The position numbers and the translations under genes are program-made. Below are positions 55,526 to 63,355 of a DNA stretch of 64,000 nt, piece after piece. Origin of the DNA: Ignavibacteriaceae bacterium (GTDB lineage Bacteria > Bacteroidota > Ignavibacteria > Ignavibacteriales > Ignavibacteriaceae). The DNA lies in NCBI GenBank assembly GCA_013360295.1, contig JABWCL010000027.1, forward strand, positions 1 to 64,000. Direction: 5' to 3'. The notes below the pieces were generated by a model that was given only the letters and a program-made list of their open reading frames with translations, did not search any database and was not told where the DNA came from. The first letter of the stretch is position 1. Each line of letters begins with the position of its first letter.

Positions 55526-56841
55526 ACTTCTCCCCGTTTTCTGTAACGGTTAAGAACAATTTTGCTTTCACGTTCTATTCTGTCCACAGCCTCTTTTACA
55601 TTCAGCCTTCCCGCAAACATCTCCTGCATAACAGGATTCATAACGCGGGTCTTCCACTCAACATAGCCCGGCATTCCAAGCCACGGCCCGACACCAAGAG
55701 TCTGTACCGAAGAGCACGTTATGTCCCATCCGCTTACGGAATCCTTAAACTCCGGCATCTCCAGACAAGATCTCCTCGCCGGAATCATCCAGTCGTTAAG
55801 CGCCAGCCGCGCGGTATTTTCGGAGGAAAGCATAAACTCAATAAACTTCACCGCTTCTTTGATATAAGGTGACTTTGCGGGTACGCTAAGCGTCTGTGTA
55901 CTCACACTGTAATTCTGGTTCTTCGCTTTCAGCGGGGGCATCACACCCCACCGGAAGCCTGCGGGAGCATTTTCCACAATTTGCTGCCGCGCCCACGAAC
56001 CGATAAGGACTATCATCGCGTACTTCCCGCTTAAAAATCCCGGTATCATTCCCGCGCCGCTTTCACCAATACTTGCAGGTGCAACTGATTTATCCTTATA
56101 GATCATATCAAGCAATCGCTGCAGCAGCTGTTTCGCTTCGACGTTAATTTTTGGCACGAACCAGTCGTTTTCTTTTTCAAAGAATGAGCCGCCGAAACTC
56201 AGCGATGTATTCATAATTATATTCGCTGAACTCCTCAACCCGATACCGGCACCGTACTGATCCGTTATCCCGTCACCATTATTATCTTTTGTAAGAGTTT
56301 CCGCCGCTGCTTTAAGATCATCCCAGCTCCAGGGATTTTCTACTGTAGGGGGAGTTATTCCCGCCTCATCAAACATATCACTGTTATATAGCACCACAAG
56401 GGATTCTATCAGGAAAGGGACTCCGTCAATTTCACCATTAGGCCGGCGGACGGTTGCCCACGCAACATCAAGAATATCCTTTTTTGTTTCCTCTGACAGA
56501 TAAGGGGCGAGGTCAGCAAGATAACCGCGCATTGAATAATCAACTATTACCGATGACTCGTAGTGAAAGATGTCGGGAACGTCGCCTGTTTCAAACGCGG
56601 TGATAAGATAGTCGTGCGCTGAATTCCAGGTTCCCTGCACATACTCAACTTTAAGTTCGGGATGAAGCCTGTTCCACTCATTGACTATCGCGAGATTTGT
56701 CGCAACTGTTGTTTCCTGCCAGGCGAGGCTGACAAAGCGCATATGGCTCCTCTTCTCAGCCTGCTTGTTGCAGGATGTATTCACCAGAAGAATCTGGAGC
56801 GCAAAAAGCAGAATAAATGAAATGCGAATCATCCGTTTCAT
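55519..56841 (-). CDS. Sugar-type ABC transporter solute-binding lipoprotein
   Basis: A 440-residue extracytoplasmic binding protein of the MalE-like family 1. The ATG at 56841 is chosen because it overlaps the stop of the upstream permease (ATGA) and gives a clean lipoprotein signal 'MKRMIRISFILLFALQILLV' with lipobox TSC (C24); a start at 56880 would add 13 residues. Family segments include 'YVQGTWNSAHDYLITAFETG', 'DVPDIFHYES', 'YGAGIGLRSS' and 'FLSGKYAMIVLIGSWA'. Binding proteins of this group carry oligosaccharides, glycerol phosphates or nucleosides. The glycohydrolase genes that follow suggest a ribosylated ligand, as an inference. Confidence 0.93.
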   Translation of the reverse strand: MKRMIRISFILLFALQILLVNTSCNKQAEKRSHMRFVSLAWQETTVATNLAIVNEWNRLHPELKVEYVQGTWNSAHDYLITAFETGDVPDIFHYESSVIVDYSMRGYLADLAPYLSEETKKDILDVAWATVRRPNGEIDGVPFLIESLVVLYNSDMFDEAGITPPTVENPWSWDDLKAAAETLTKDNNGDGITDQYGAGIGLRSSANIIMNTSLSFGGSFFEKENDWFVPKINVEAKQLLQRLLDMIYKDKSVAPASIGESGAGMIPGFLSGKYAMIVLIGSWARQQIVENAPAGFRWGVMPPLKAKNQNYSVSTQTLSVPAKSPYIKEAVKFIEFMLSSENTARLALNDWMIPARRSCLEMPEFKDSVSGWDITCSSVQTLGVGPWLGMPGYVEWKTRVMNPVMQEMFAGRLNVKEAVDRIERESKIVLNRYRKRGEVW

Positions 56842-57674
56842 CCCTTCAGCGCTCCGCTCACTAATCCGGTAGTCAACCACTTTCTCATAAAGACAAACAG
56901 AAGCAGCGACGGAAGAGTTGATATAACGCTTGCGGCGGCAAGCGGACCCGTTCTCGCCTGCCCTTCCATTCCGGTATACCGGGCAAGTTCAACCTGAAGG
57001 GTCGCGAGTGATGAACTTTTCATTAAGACAAAAGCAAAGAAGAACTCATTCCACGCGGAGATAAATGAGAATAACGCAGAAGCGCCTATCGCGGGCATAA
57101 GCAGGGGCATCAACACTTTAAATATAACCTGCAGCCTTCCCGCACCTTCAACCACGGCAGCCTCTTCGAGTTCGATGGGTATGCCCTTCAGGTAACCGTG
57201 CATCATCCATAAGACAAAGGGGAGCGACCATATAACATATACAAGCGTAAGTCCGGTGAGCGTGTCGGTTAATCCCATCGTGCGGAGTATTACATACAGA
57301 GGGATCATAACGAGAATGACCGGAAAAATTTGAGATACAAGTATCCAGCCAAGCATCATATTATTCGCGGCGGATTTAAATCGTACCATCGCGTACGCCG
57401 AGGGTATCGCGATAATAATAACGATTATGGTAGACACAATTCCCACAATGGTGCTGTTGAGCATACTTAAAAGCACTTTCTGCCCTTCGATAACCGAGCG
57501 GTAATGATCTAGCGTGAAAGTACGCGGCAGTATAGCCGGCTGACCCGAATAGATTTCTGGCGTCGGTTTGAGAGAAGTCGCCAGCACCCATATAAGAGGG
57601 AAAAGGAGGAACACAACAAAAAGAATAATAAGTATGTGGATAACTGAGCTGAAGAAAAAGTTATATTTTTTCAC
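56838..57674 (-). CDS. Sugar-type ABC transporter permease (MalG-like)
   Basis: A 278-residue inner-membrane permease with about six membrane helices. The coupling loop that contacts the ATPase is 'EEAAVVEGAGRLQVIFKVLM' (EAA motif), and the N-terminal 'ILATSLKPTPEIYSG'-like 'VLATSLKPTPEIYSGQPAIL' is a MalG-type signature. It overlaps the MalF-like gene upstream (4 bp) and the binding-protein gene downstream (4 bp). No ATPase gene is present in the cluster. Confidence 0.95.
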   Translation of the reverse strand: MKKYNFFFSSVIHILIILFVVFLLFPLIWVLATSLKPTPEIYSGQPAILPRTFTLDHYRSVIEGQKVLLSMLNSTIVGIVSTIIVIIIAIPSAYAMVRFKSAANNMMLGWILVSQIFPVILVMIPLYVILRTMGLTDTLTGLTLVYVIWSLPFVLWMMHGYLKGIPIELEEAAVVEGAGRLQVIFKVLMPLLMPAIGASALFSFISAWNEFFFAFVLMKSSSLATLQVELARYTGMEGQARTGPLAAASVISTLPSLLLFVFMRKWLTTGLVSGALKG

Positions 57675-58507
57675 GCTTCCTTCCTCTCTCTTAACTGAAC
57701 GCGGATATAAAAGAAAAGCATAAGTGAAAGGATCAGCACCATCACATTTCCTATGGCGGCGGCATATCCGATATAGCCGTATTTAAAACCTTCTTCATAC
57801 GCGGCAAGCATCGGCAGTCGTGTTAAACCTCCCGGGCCTCCCTGCGTAAGCACCCACACTATTCCGAACGTGTTGAAGTTCCACATAAACGTCAGTGAAA
57901 TTATTGAGGCAAGGATAGGACGCAGAACCGGCAATGTAATATTCCTGAACTGGCTCCACAGGCCAGCGCCGTCAATACGGGCGGCTTCGTAAAGGTCGTT
58001 TGAAATTGTCTGTAATCCTGCGAGAAGAAAGATAGCTGCTTTTGAGATCTCCCCCCATACTCCGGCTACAATCACCGCCGGGATAACATACTCAAAACTT
58101 GAGAGCCAGTTTATTGGCGCCGAAATAATTCCAAGATCACTAAGAACAATATTAACCGCACCGCTCGAAGGTTCATACATCTGGCGCCAAAGTATTCCGC
58201 GTATAATCGGCGGTGTTGCCCAGGGAATTAATATCAGAACGGTATATACAGCCGTGAATCTCACTCCGGTATTAAGAAGGAGCGCGAGTCCAAGGCCGAG
58301 GCCTACCTGAAGCGCCGTGACAATGAATGTCCAGATCATTCCTATCCTGAATGAGTTCCAGAAAAAATCATCCTGAAAAAGCTGAATGTAATTATCTATT
58401 CCGTTAAAGGATATCGGGTCGCCAAGGCGGTAATCAGTAAAGCCGAGCCATATGCCCCGAAGTAAAGGCATCAGCGAGAATAGTGTTACCAGTATAATAA
58501 CCGGCAT
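57671..58507 (-). CDS. Sugar-type ABC transporter permease (MalF-like)
   Basis: A 278-residue permease with MalF-type features: 'SLMPLLRGIWLGFTDYRLGD', the EAA loop 'YEAARIDGAGLWSQFRNITL', and about six helices. The first ATG in frame is at 58507, but the sequence just before it also reads like a permease N-terminus in the same frame ('LKKKKFSLYSKSEAGQIHLL') and has no start codon. An ATG at 58584 overlaps the upstream stop (ATGA), as at the other junctions of this operon, but is out of frame. A short indel or an unusual start is therefore possible. The protein body is intact. Confidence 0.9.
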   Translation of the reverse strand: MPVIILVTLFSLMPLLRGIWLGFTDYRLGDPISFNGIDNYIQLFQDDFFWNSFRIGMIWTFIVTALQVGLGLGLALLLNTGVRFTAVYTVLILIPWATPPIIRGILWRQMYEPSSGAVNIVLSDLGIISAPINWLSSFEYVIPAVIVAGVWGEISKAAIFLLAGLQTISNDLYEAARIDGAGLWSQFRNITLPVLRPILASIISLTFMWNFNTFGIVWVLTQGGPGGLTRLPMLAAYEEGFKYGYIGYAAAIGNVMVLILSLMLFFYIRVQLRERKEA

Positions 58508-58580
58508 AAGCAGGTGAATCTGCCCGGCCTCGCTTTTAGAGTAGAGAGAAAACTTTTTCTTTTTCAGATCTTCTCCGTCC

Positions 58581-61007
58581 TCATTTTGTTTTTATAAGTG
58601 AAACACATTTTTCTATCAGCAATTTTTCATATTCTGAATGATGTTCGCCGGGAGTGTTCCGCGCGGAGATGATAATAAGCTGATTTTCCGGATCAACACA
58701 AAACACCGATCCGCTCGCCGCGCCGTGCCCGAACGCGGAGTCGCTCAGTCCGTATTTCGCCATTGGCGAGGTGCCCACACCCCAGGACCTGTCTCCAAAA
58801 GGAAGCTTCAGGGGGAGCATCATCTGATAACTATTTTCAGAAAATAATTCAAAACCGTTATAACGGCCTTTATTCAATAACATCTGTCCGAGTTTCGCGA
58901 GATCGTAAGCAGTACAATATAACCCTCCGTAGGTATTATCGCAAAACGCGCTTGTCATACCCAGCGGTTCGAAGATATGATCCCGAAGAAGAAAAGGGAC
59001 TGCCTGCCCGGTCACCTTCTCAAGTATCTTTCCGGTCAGCGCGTAGCCTGCCCGGTTATAACCATACTCAGACCCGCTATTAATGTACGGGAGAATTTGC
59101 GCGGTCTGGTTATCAAGCGCCGGGTTCCAGTCTGAAGCCCATTCGCCCGCAAAGTGTAACCCGCTGGTATGGTTCATCAGCTGCCGGGTTGTAATTATGT
59201 TTTTACTCTGCTTCCCTGTTTCAGGAAGATACTCAAATATCGGTTTATCCAGATTAAGAAGCCCCTGATCAGCAAACTGCATTACTAAAACGCCTGTAAG
59301 CAGTTTCGTGATGGAAGCCATCCAGAGTTTTGATTCCTTTGTTACTTTTTCCCCGGCCGTTTTAGCGTTGAATGCCTCGTGGAAAATTATTTTTCCTTTA
59401 TGAGCGATCAGTGTAACGTGCGGAACACCCGACTTACCCGCCCACTCCGCACAGACGGATCTGAGTGCATCCATCCCGGTTTTCGCGTATGCAGAATCAG
59501 TATCTTTCAGAGCAGAAAGATTTTTTTCCGTGAATTTTTTATTTGTTTTCTTTTTCAGAGAGGCTGTAGAAGTATTCTTTTCGATCAGACTTCTTAGTTT
59601 TATCCAGTTTTGTCTGTCACGTATTCTGGGGGTCTCGTTCCACACTGTTCCCGGCTTCATTCCACTTAAACCGGAAAGAAAAACAGCAGCGTCGGGACTC
59701 GTTCTAAGATAAGATTTCAGGTCACCGAAAGAGTAATCTGCCATATTCGCGCGGTATGCATTCCATTTTAATGAATCAATTCCCCATTCACTCAAATAAT
59801 TTATTGCCATACTGACTGACCGGCTGTAATCATCAAAATCTACATCAGCGCAGTAAAGAGTCTGATACCGTTTAATCTCAAAACCGGATTTATCTTTCCC
59901 GCTAATGACCGCGTAATATGCACCGGGTTTATCCGCGCGGTCAACGGGCGCAAATGAACTATTATAATAGACAGCGGACAGTTCAGCACTTCCGATCCCT
60001 TCACGTACGGCGTCAGGATCTTTCCAGCCAAACTCAGGAAAATCACCGGACGGGAAGATATAACTCCTAAAGGTGAGTGGTTCGTTCATAAACTTAAAGA
60101 GGCGCTGTTTGTTAATCTCTTTCCAGTAAATTGTATCAACAACTTTACCGTCGAGGATCACATACGAAAGCGCATCGCCAAAAGGTTGCTCCTCCCTCGG
60201 AACCACGACCTTTGCCGAGGAAAATACGCCTGAAGGCTTCAATAAACCGGAGGTTATCAACCCGCCGGATGAATTAATTGTTATTCGCGGATCAGAATAG
60301 GAGCGGTTCAGGCAAAGGGTATAAATGACCTCACCTTTTGGCGCGGTTTCCAGGCCGGTAAAGATTCCTTTTTCCGCTTCATTTCTTATCCTCGTTACGA
60401 CATCAGTATAGGCAAAGAGGCGGTACCAGTTTTCTCTTTGCCCCGGCTTCCCCACAATGCGGATCTTAACCGGTATCAATGGCTGAAGAAGTGTTTTGGG
60501 AAGTGAAAGAGACATATAACCAAGGTTCGCGCCGTTTGCATTTTGCTCAACAGCGGTGAAAGACAAACTAACATCAGTCCCGACTGTCTGTACCCAGTTA
60601 AAATTTCTCTTCGTTGTGAAGCTGATTCGAACTGAATCGTTCACCTGAAGTTCGTATTCATTTTCACCCAGATTACTTCCGTAGCCGCAGGCCCACACAA
60701 AAGATAAGGATGAACCTCTGAAATTGGCAGGCACCGGAATGGTTTCCCATTCAATTGATGCTTCACTGACAAGTGTGCGGGCTACATAGGCCGAGTCCCT
60801 TTTTTCTCCGCCGAGATGAGACTGATAAGGAGCATAGGTACCGCCGATTATCTTACCGTAACCGTCCAGCCACCGCGTGTTATCACCCGCAGCAGTGAAG
60901 TGGAGTCTTGCCGACTCAAACACATTTATCTGCGGGTAAAGCGTGCAGGCACTAAAAAATAACACTGCGCACAGAAGCGATGCTGATTTAAACTTTATGG
61001 CTCTCAT
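58581..61007 (-). CDS. Lipoprotein serine hydrolase (beta-lactamase class C-like) with N-terminal beta domains
   Basis: An 808-residue predicted lipoprotein. The ATG at 61007 gives 'MRAIKFKSASLLCAVLFFSA' with lipobox FSAC; a longer version from 61097 would extend into the next gene. The first ~500 residues look like beta-sandwich or carbohydrate-binding modules. The C-terminal ~330 form a serine beta-lactamase-like/esterase domain with SxxK at S565-I-T-K568 and a 'GHGAASGS' third motif. The second motif reads 'EYGYNRAGYAL' in place of YxN, so the position of the usual tyrosine is G. This fold acts on peptides, esters or beta-lactams; an esterase for a surface substrate is inferred. The stop overlaps the ATG at 58584. 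Confidence 0.85.
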   Translation of the reverse strand: MRAIKFKSASLLCAVLFFSACTLYPQINVFESARLHFTAAGDNTRWLDGYGKIIGGTYAPYQSHLGGEKRDSAYVARTLVSEASIEWETIPVPANFRGSSLSFVWACGYGSNLGENEYELQVNDSVRISFTTKRNFNWVQTVGTDVSLSFTAVEQNANGANLGYMSLSLPKTLLQPLIPVKIRIVGKPGQRENWYRLFAYTDVVTRIRNEAEKGIFTGLETAPKGEVIYTLCLNRSYSDPRITINSSGGLITSGLLKPSGVFSSAKVVVPREEQPFGDALSYVILDGKVVDTIYWKEINKQRLFKFMNEPLTFRSYIFPSGDFPEFGWKDPDAVREGIGSAELSAVYYNSSFAPVDRADKPGAYYAVISGKDKSGFEIKRYQTLYCADVDFDDYSRSVSMAINYLSEWGIDSLKWNAYRANMADYSFGDLKSYLRTSPDAAVFLSGLSGMKPGTVWNETPRIRDRQNWIKLRSLIEKNTSTASLKKKTNKKFTEKNLSALKDTDSAYAKTGMDALRSVCAEWAGKSGVPHVTLIAHKGKIIFHEAFNAKTAGEKVTKESKLWMASITKLLTGVLVMQFADQGLLNLDKPIFEYLPETGKQSKNIITTRQLMNHTSGLHFAGEWASDWNPALDNQTAQILPYINSGSEYGYNRAGYALTGKILEKVTGQAVPFLLRDHIFEPLGMTSAFCDNTYGGLYCTAYDLAKLGQMLLNKGRYNGFELFSENSYQMMLPLKLPFGDRSWGVGTSPMAKYGLSDSAFGHGAASGSVFCVDPENQLIIISARNTPGEHHSEYEKLLIEKCVSLIKTK

Positions 61008-61026
61008 CTTACCGGTAAATATAAAA

Positions 61027-62745
61027 CTATTTTTTATTGCTTCTCGCAAGCAGCCACGTATAAACATCCGGATTATTATATGTGACCGTCCACGCATCGT
61101 GATATACTCCAGGGTATATCGTGAAATCCGGATGCCCTCCGCAGGTAATTAGAGTATTTATTACATTCTGCGCGAGTGAAACGGGAATTATCGGATCATT
61201 CTGGCCGTGGAATCCCCACAGCGGAATATGATCTATAGCGCAGAGATTCCAGCCGGTCTCTATCCTGAACGCGATCGGAAGGAGCGCGGCGAACCGGTTT
61301 GGGTATCTTATCGCGAGGTCAAGCGTACCAATCCCCCCCATACTGAAACCGGTGAGATAAATGCGGTTTGTATCCACCGGGTAGCGGCCGATCGCGCTGT
61401 CGATCATCGCGTCAACCTTCAGCTGGATCCCGTCGTTGTAATACCATTCAGTCGAAAGAGGACACTGCGGTGATATTACAATAAAAGGAAAAGAATTATT
61501 TCCGTCCAGTATTTTCGGCAGCCCGTCAAGCTTAACTCTCCACAAATCATTTCCCCTCTCACCTATTCCGTGAAGTGAAATGATCAGCGGGTACTTTCCG
61601 TTTATTACGGCGGAGGTATCCCGCGGCATAAATAACAGATAATTCAGAGTAGAGGGATCATATATTTCCTGCTGGATGATCGGGTCGCTTCCGAAGTCGG
61701 GTTGGCCGAGCACATAATCCGCGTATGGATTATTTGGCAGCTGTGCCGCGTGGTTAAACACAAGAACCCGGTGGTTTGATTCGTCAACTACATAGAGCCG
61801 CCCGGCTGCATCGCCGAATACACCGCGGATATTCCCCATACCGTTACGAGAGTTTTTCTTTGTGTTGGTTGTAAAATCCGGCTGACCAATCACTCCGTCG
61901 GCTTCGGCTCCGTTAGGTTTTAAAGATATTGAATCGAATCTTATCACACGGTTATTATCATCCTCGCACACCCACCCGTAATCAAGTGCGTCAACGTAGA
62001 TACCCATCGGGCGGTTCATTTTGGCGGCTGATAGCCCGTTGCCCCCGCTTGTAAAATCGGTCTGGCCTAACACACCGTCTGCCGGCGCGCCGTTGTTTTT
62101 CTGTGCGGGGTTATTATAACGGAGAACCCTGTGATTAAGCCTGTCCGTAACCCACAAAATTCCTTTTGTATCCACAAATACACCGACCGGCCCTCTCATT
62201 TTTGTGGAAGAGGTGCCTGCTGAGTTTGTTGTAAAATTCGGCTGCCCAAGCACGGCATCGGCCGCGGCGCCGGTTGCCTTATAAGACGCACTGTCAAACC
62301 TGAGGACGCGGTTGTTCAGGTAATCGCTGACCCAGAGCCGCCCTTCACTGTCAACAAAAACGCGCAGAGGGTCATTGAACTTAACCGCGGACAGACCGCT
62401 TGAAGACGTTGTAAAATCAGGCTGACCCAAAACACATTCAGCTTCAGAGCCGTTATTCATTTTCGAGGCTGAACTCCACCTTAATACACGGTTATTGTAC
62501 CGGTCGGCAACAAACAATTTTCCCGTAAGCGGATCAACAGCAACTCCCGAGGGGGAGTTAAGATTAACCGTTGAAGTACCCGATCCGCCGGTTTCGAAAT
62601 TCGGCTGACCAAGCACACCGTCCGCGGGCATATAGTTCCGGAGCGGTGACTGAGCCTGCAGGTTAAGAGCAAGAACAATTAAAAGAAAAAATATGCGGGG
62701 CAGTATCCCGGCTGAAGGCGGTTTTGATTTTATTTCATTAAACAT
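61027..62745 (-). CDS. NHL-repeat protein fused to an alpha/beta-hydrolase esterase
   Basis: A 572-residue secreted protein with signal peptide ending 'LVLALNLQAQ'. Residues about 45-330 hold five NHL-type blades of about 56 residues, each with 'VLGQPDFTT', 'VFVDSEGRLWVSDY' and 'LNNRVLRFD'-like segments. Residues about 345-572 are a PHB-depolymerase/feruloyl-esterase-like hydrolase: nucleophile S468 in 'GFSMGG', acid in 'GQNDPIIP' and His in 'YHDAW'. There is no T9SS sorting domain. NHL propellers bind proteins or glycans. It overlaps its upstream neighbour by 16 bp and precedes the serine hydrolase by 19 bp. Confidence 0.88.
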   Translation of the reverse strand: MFNEIKSKPPSAGILPRIFFLLIVLALNLQAQSPLRNYMPADGVLGQPNFETGGSGTSTVNLNSPSGVAVDPLTGKLFVADRYNNRVLRWSSASKMNNGSEAECVLGQPDFTTSSSGLSAVKFNDPLRVFVDSEGRLWVSDYLNNRVLRFDSASYKATGAAADAVLGQPNFTTNSAGTSSTKMRGPVGVFVDTKGILWVTDRLNHRVLRYNNPAQKNNGAPADGVLGQTDFTSGGNGLSAAKMNRPMGIYVDALDYGWVCEDDNNRVIRFDSISLKPNGAEADGVIGQPDFTTNTKKNSRNGMGNIRGVFGDAAGRLYVVDESNHRVLVFNHAAQLPNNPYADYVLGQPDFGSDPIIQQEIYDPSTLNYLLFMPRDTSAVINGKYPLIISLHGIGERGNDLWRVKLDGLPKILDGNNSFPFIVISPQCPLSTEWYYNDGIQLKVDAMIDSAIGRYPVDTNRIYLTGFSMGGIGTLDLAIRYPNRFAALLPIAFRIETGWNLCAIDHIPLWGFHGQNDPIIPVSLAQNVINTLITCGGHPDFTIYPGVYHDAWTVTYNNPDVYTWLLARSNKK

Positions 62746-63329
62746 ATCTTTTCCGCCTTAATTCCGTTTGGTGTTTTAAGAATGCACAAATATACTCCGC
62801 TCGCGAGATTGACGGGATTGTAACGAATATTGTACGTGGTATTTGCGTTGATATTTCCGTCAAAAAGTGAAGTGATCTTCCGTCCCAGCTGACTGTAAAT
62901 TTCCAGGCTTACCCTGCCGCCTGTCCCGCTTAAAAAAGAAATGGTTGAGGAAACGCTGAAAGGATTGGGATAGACGGAGATCATCGCCCGGTTTTGGCGG
63001 AGTTCTTCTTCACGGCCTGCTTTTATTCCCGAGAGCGTTGAGACATCAAACCGCAACACACGATTATTATCAAAATCCGTGAGCCAAATATTTTTTCCCT
63101 GCACGTCAATGAAGACTGACTGAGGATAAGTGAATGTGTTCGCCGTCGGAGGAAGAAATTGTGTGTTTATGGGGCTCTCCTGCGAAAAGGCTCGGACCGA
63201 AATGATCACCACCAGGGAAACAAACTTAATGAATCCGCCGTCAGATAGACCGCTGAATAAATTTAGTGATTTCAATATTTTATTTTTATTTAAGGAATCC
63301 GGAAGTTCCCGCAGTAATAACGGGAACAA
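62730..63329 (-). CDS. Small NHL-blade protein with T9SS sorting domain
   Basis: A 199-residue protein. The N-terminus holds a hydrophobic stretch ('FIKFVSLVVIISVRAFSQ', about 34-51), preceded by an unusually long polar region if the ATG at 63329 is used; no closer start codon was found. One NHL-like blade follows ('SVFIDVQGKNIWLTDFDNN'), then a T9SS sorting domain ('VYPNPFSVSSTISF', 'SQLGRKITSLFDG', 'LASGVYLCILKT'). It looks like a shortened relative of the gene to its right. Surface-located; no enzyme motif. Confidence 0.78.
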   Translation of the reverse strand: MFPLLLRELPDSLNKNKILKSLNLFSGLSDGGFIKFVSLVVIISVRAFSQESPINTQFLPPTANTFTYPQSVFIDVQGKNIWLTDFDNNRVLRFDVSTLSGIKAGREEELRQNRAMISVYPNPFSVSSTISFLSGTGGRVSLEIYSQLGRKITSLFDGNINANTTYNIRYNPVNLASGVYLCILKTPNGIKAEKICLMK

Positions 63330-63355
63330 CCGGATAAAAAAGTTCTGATTTACGA

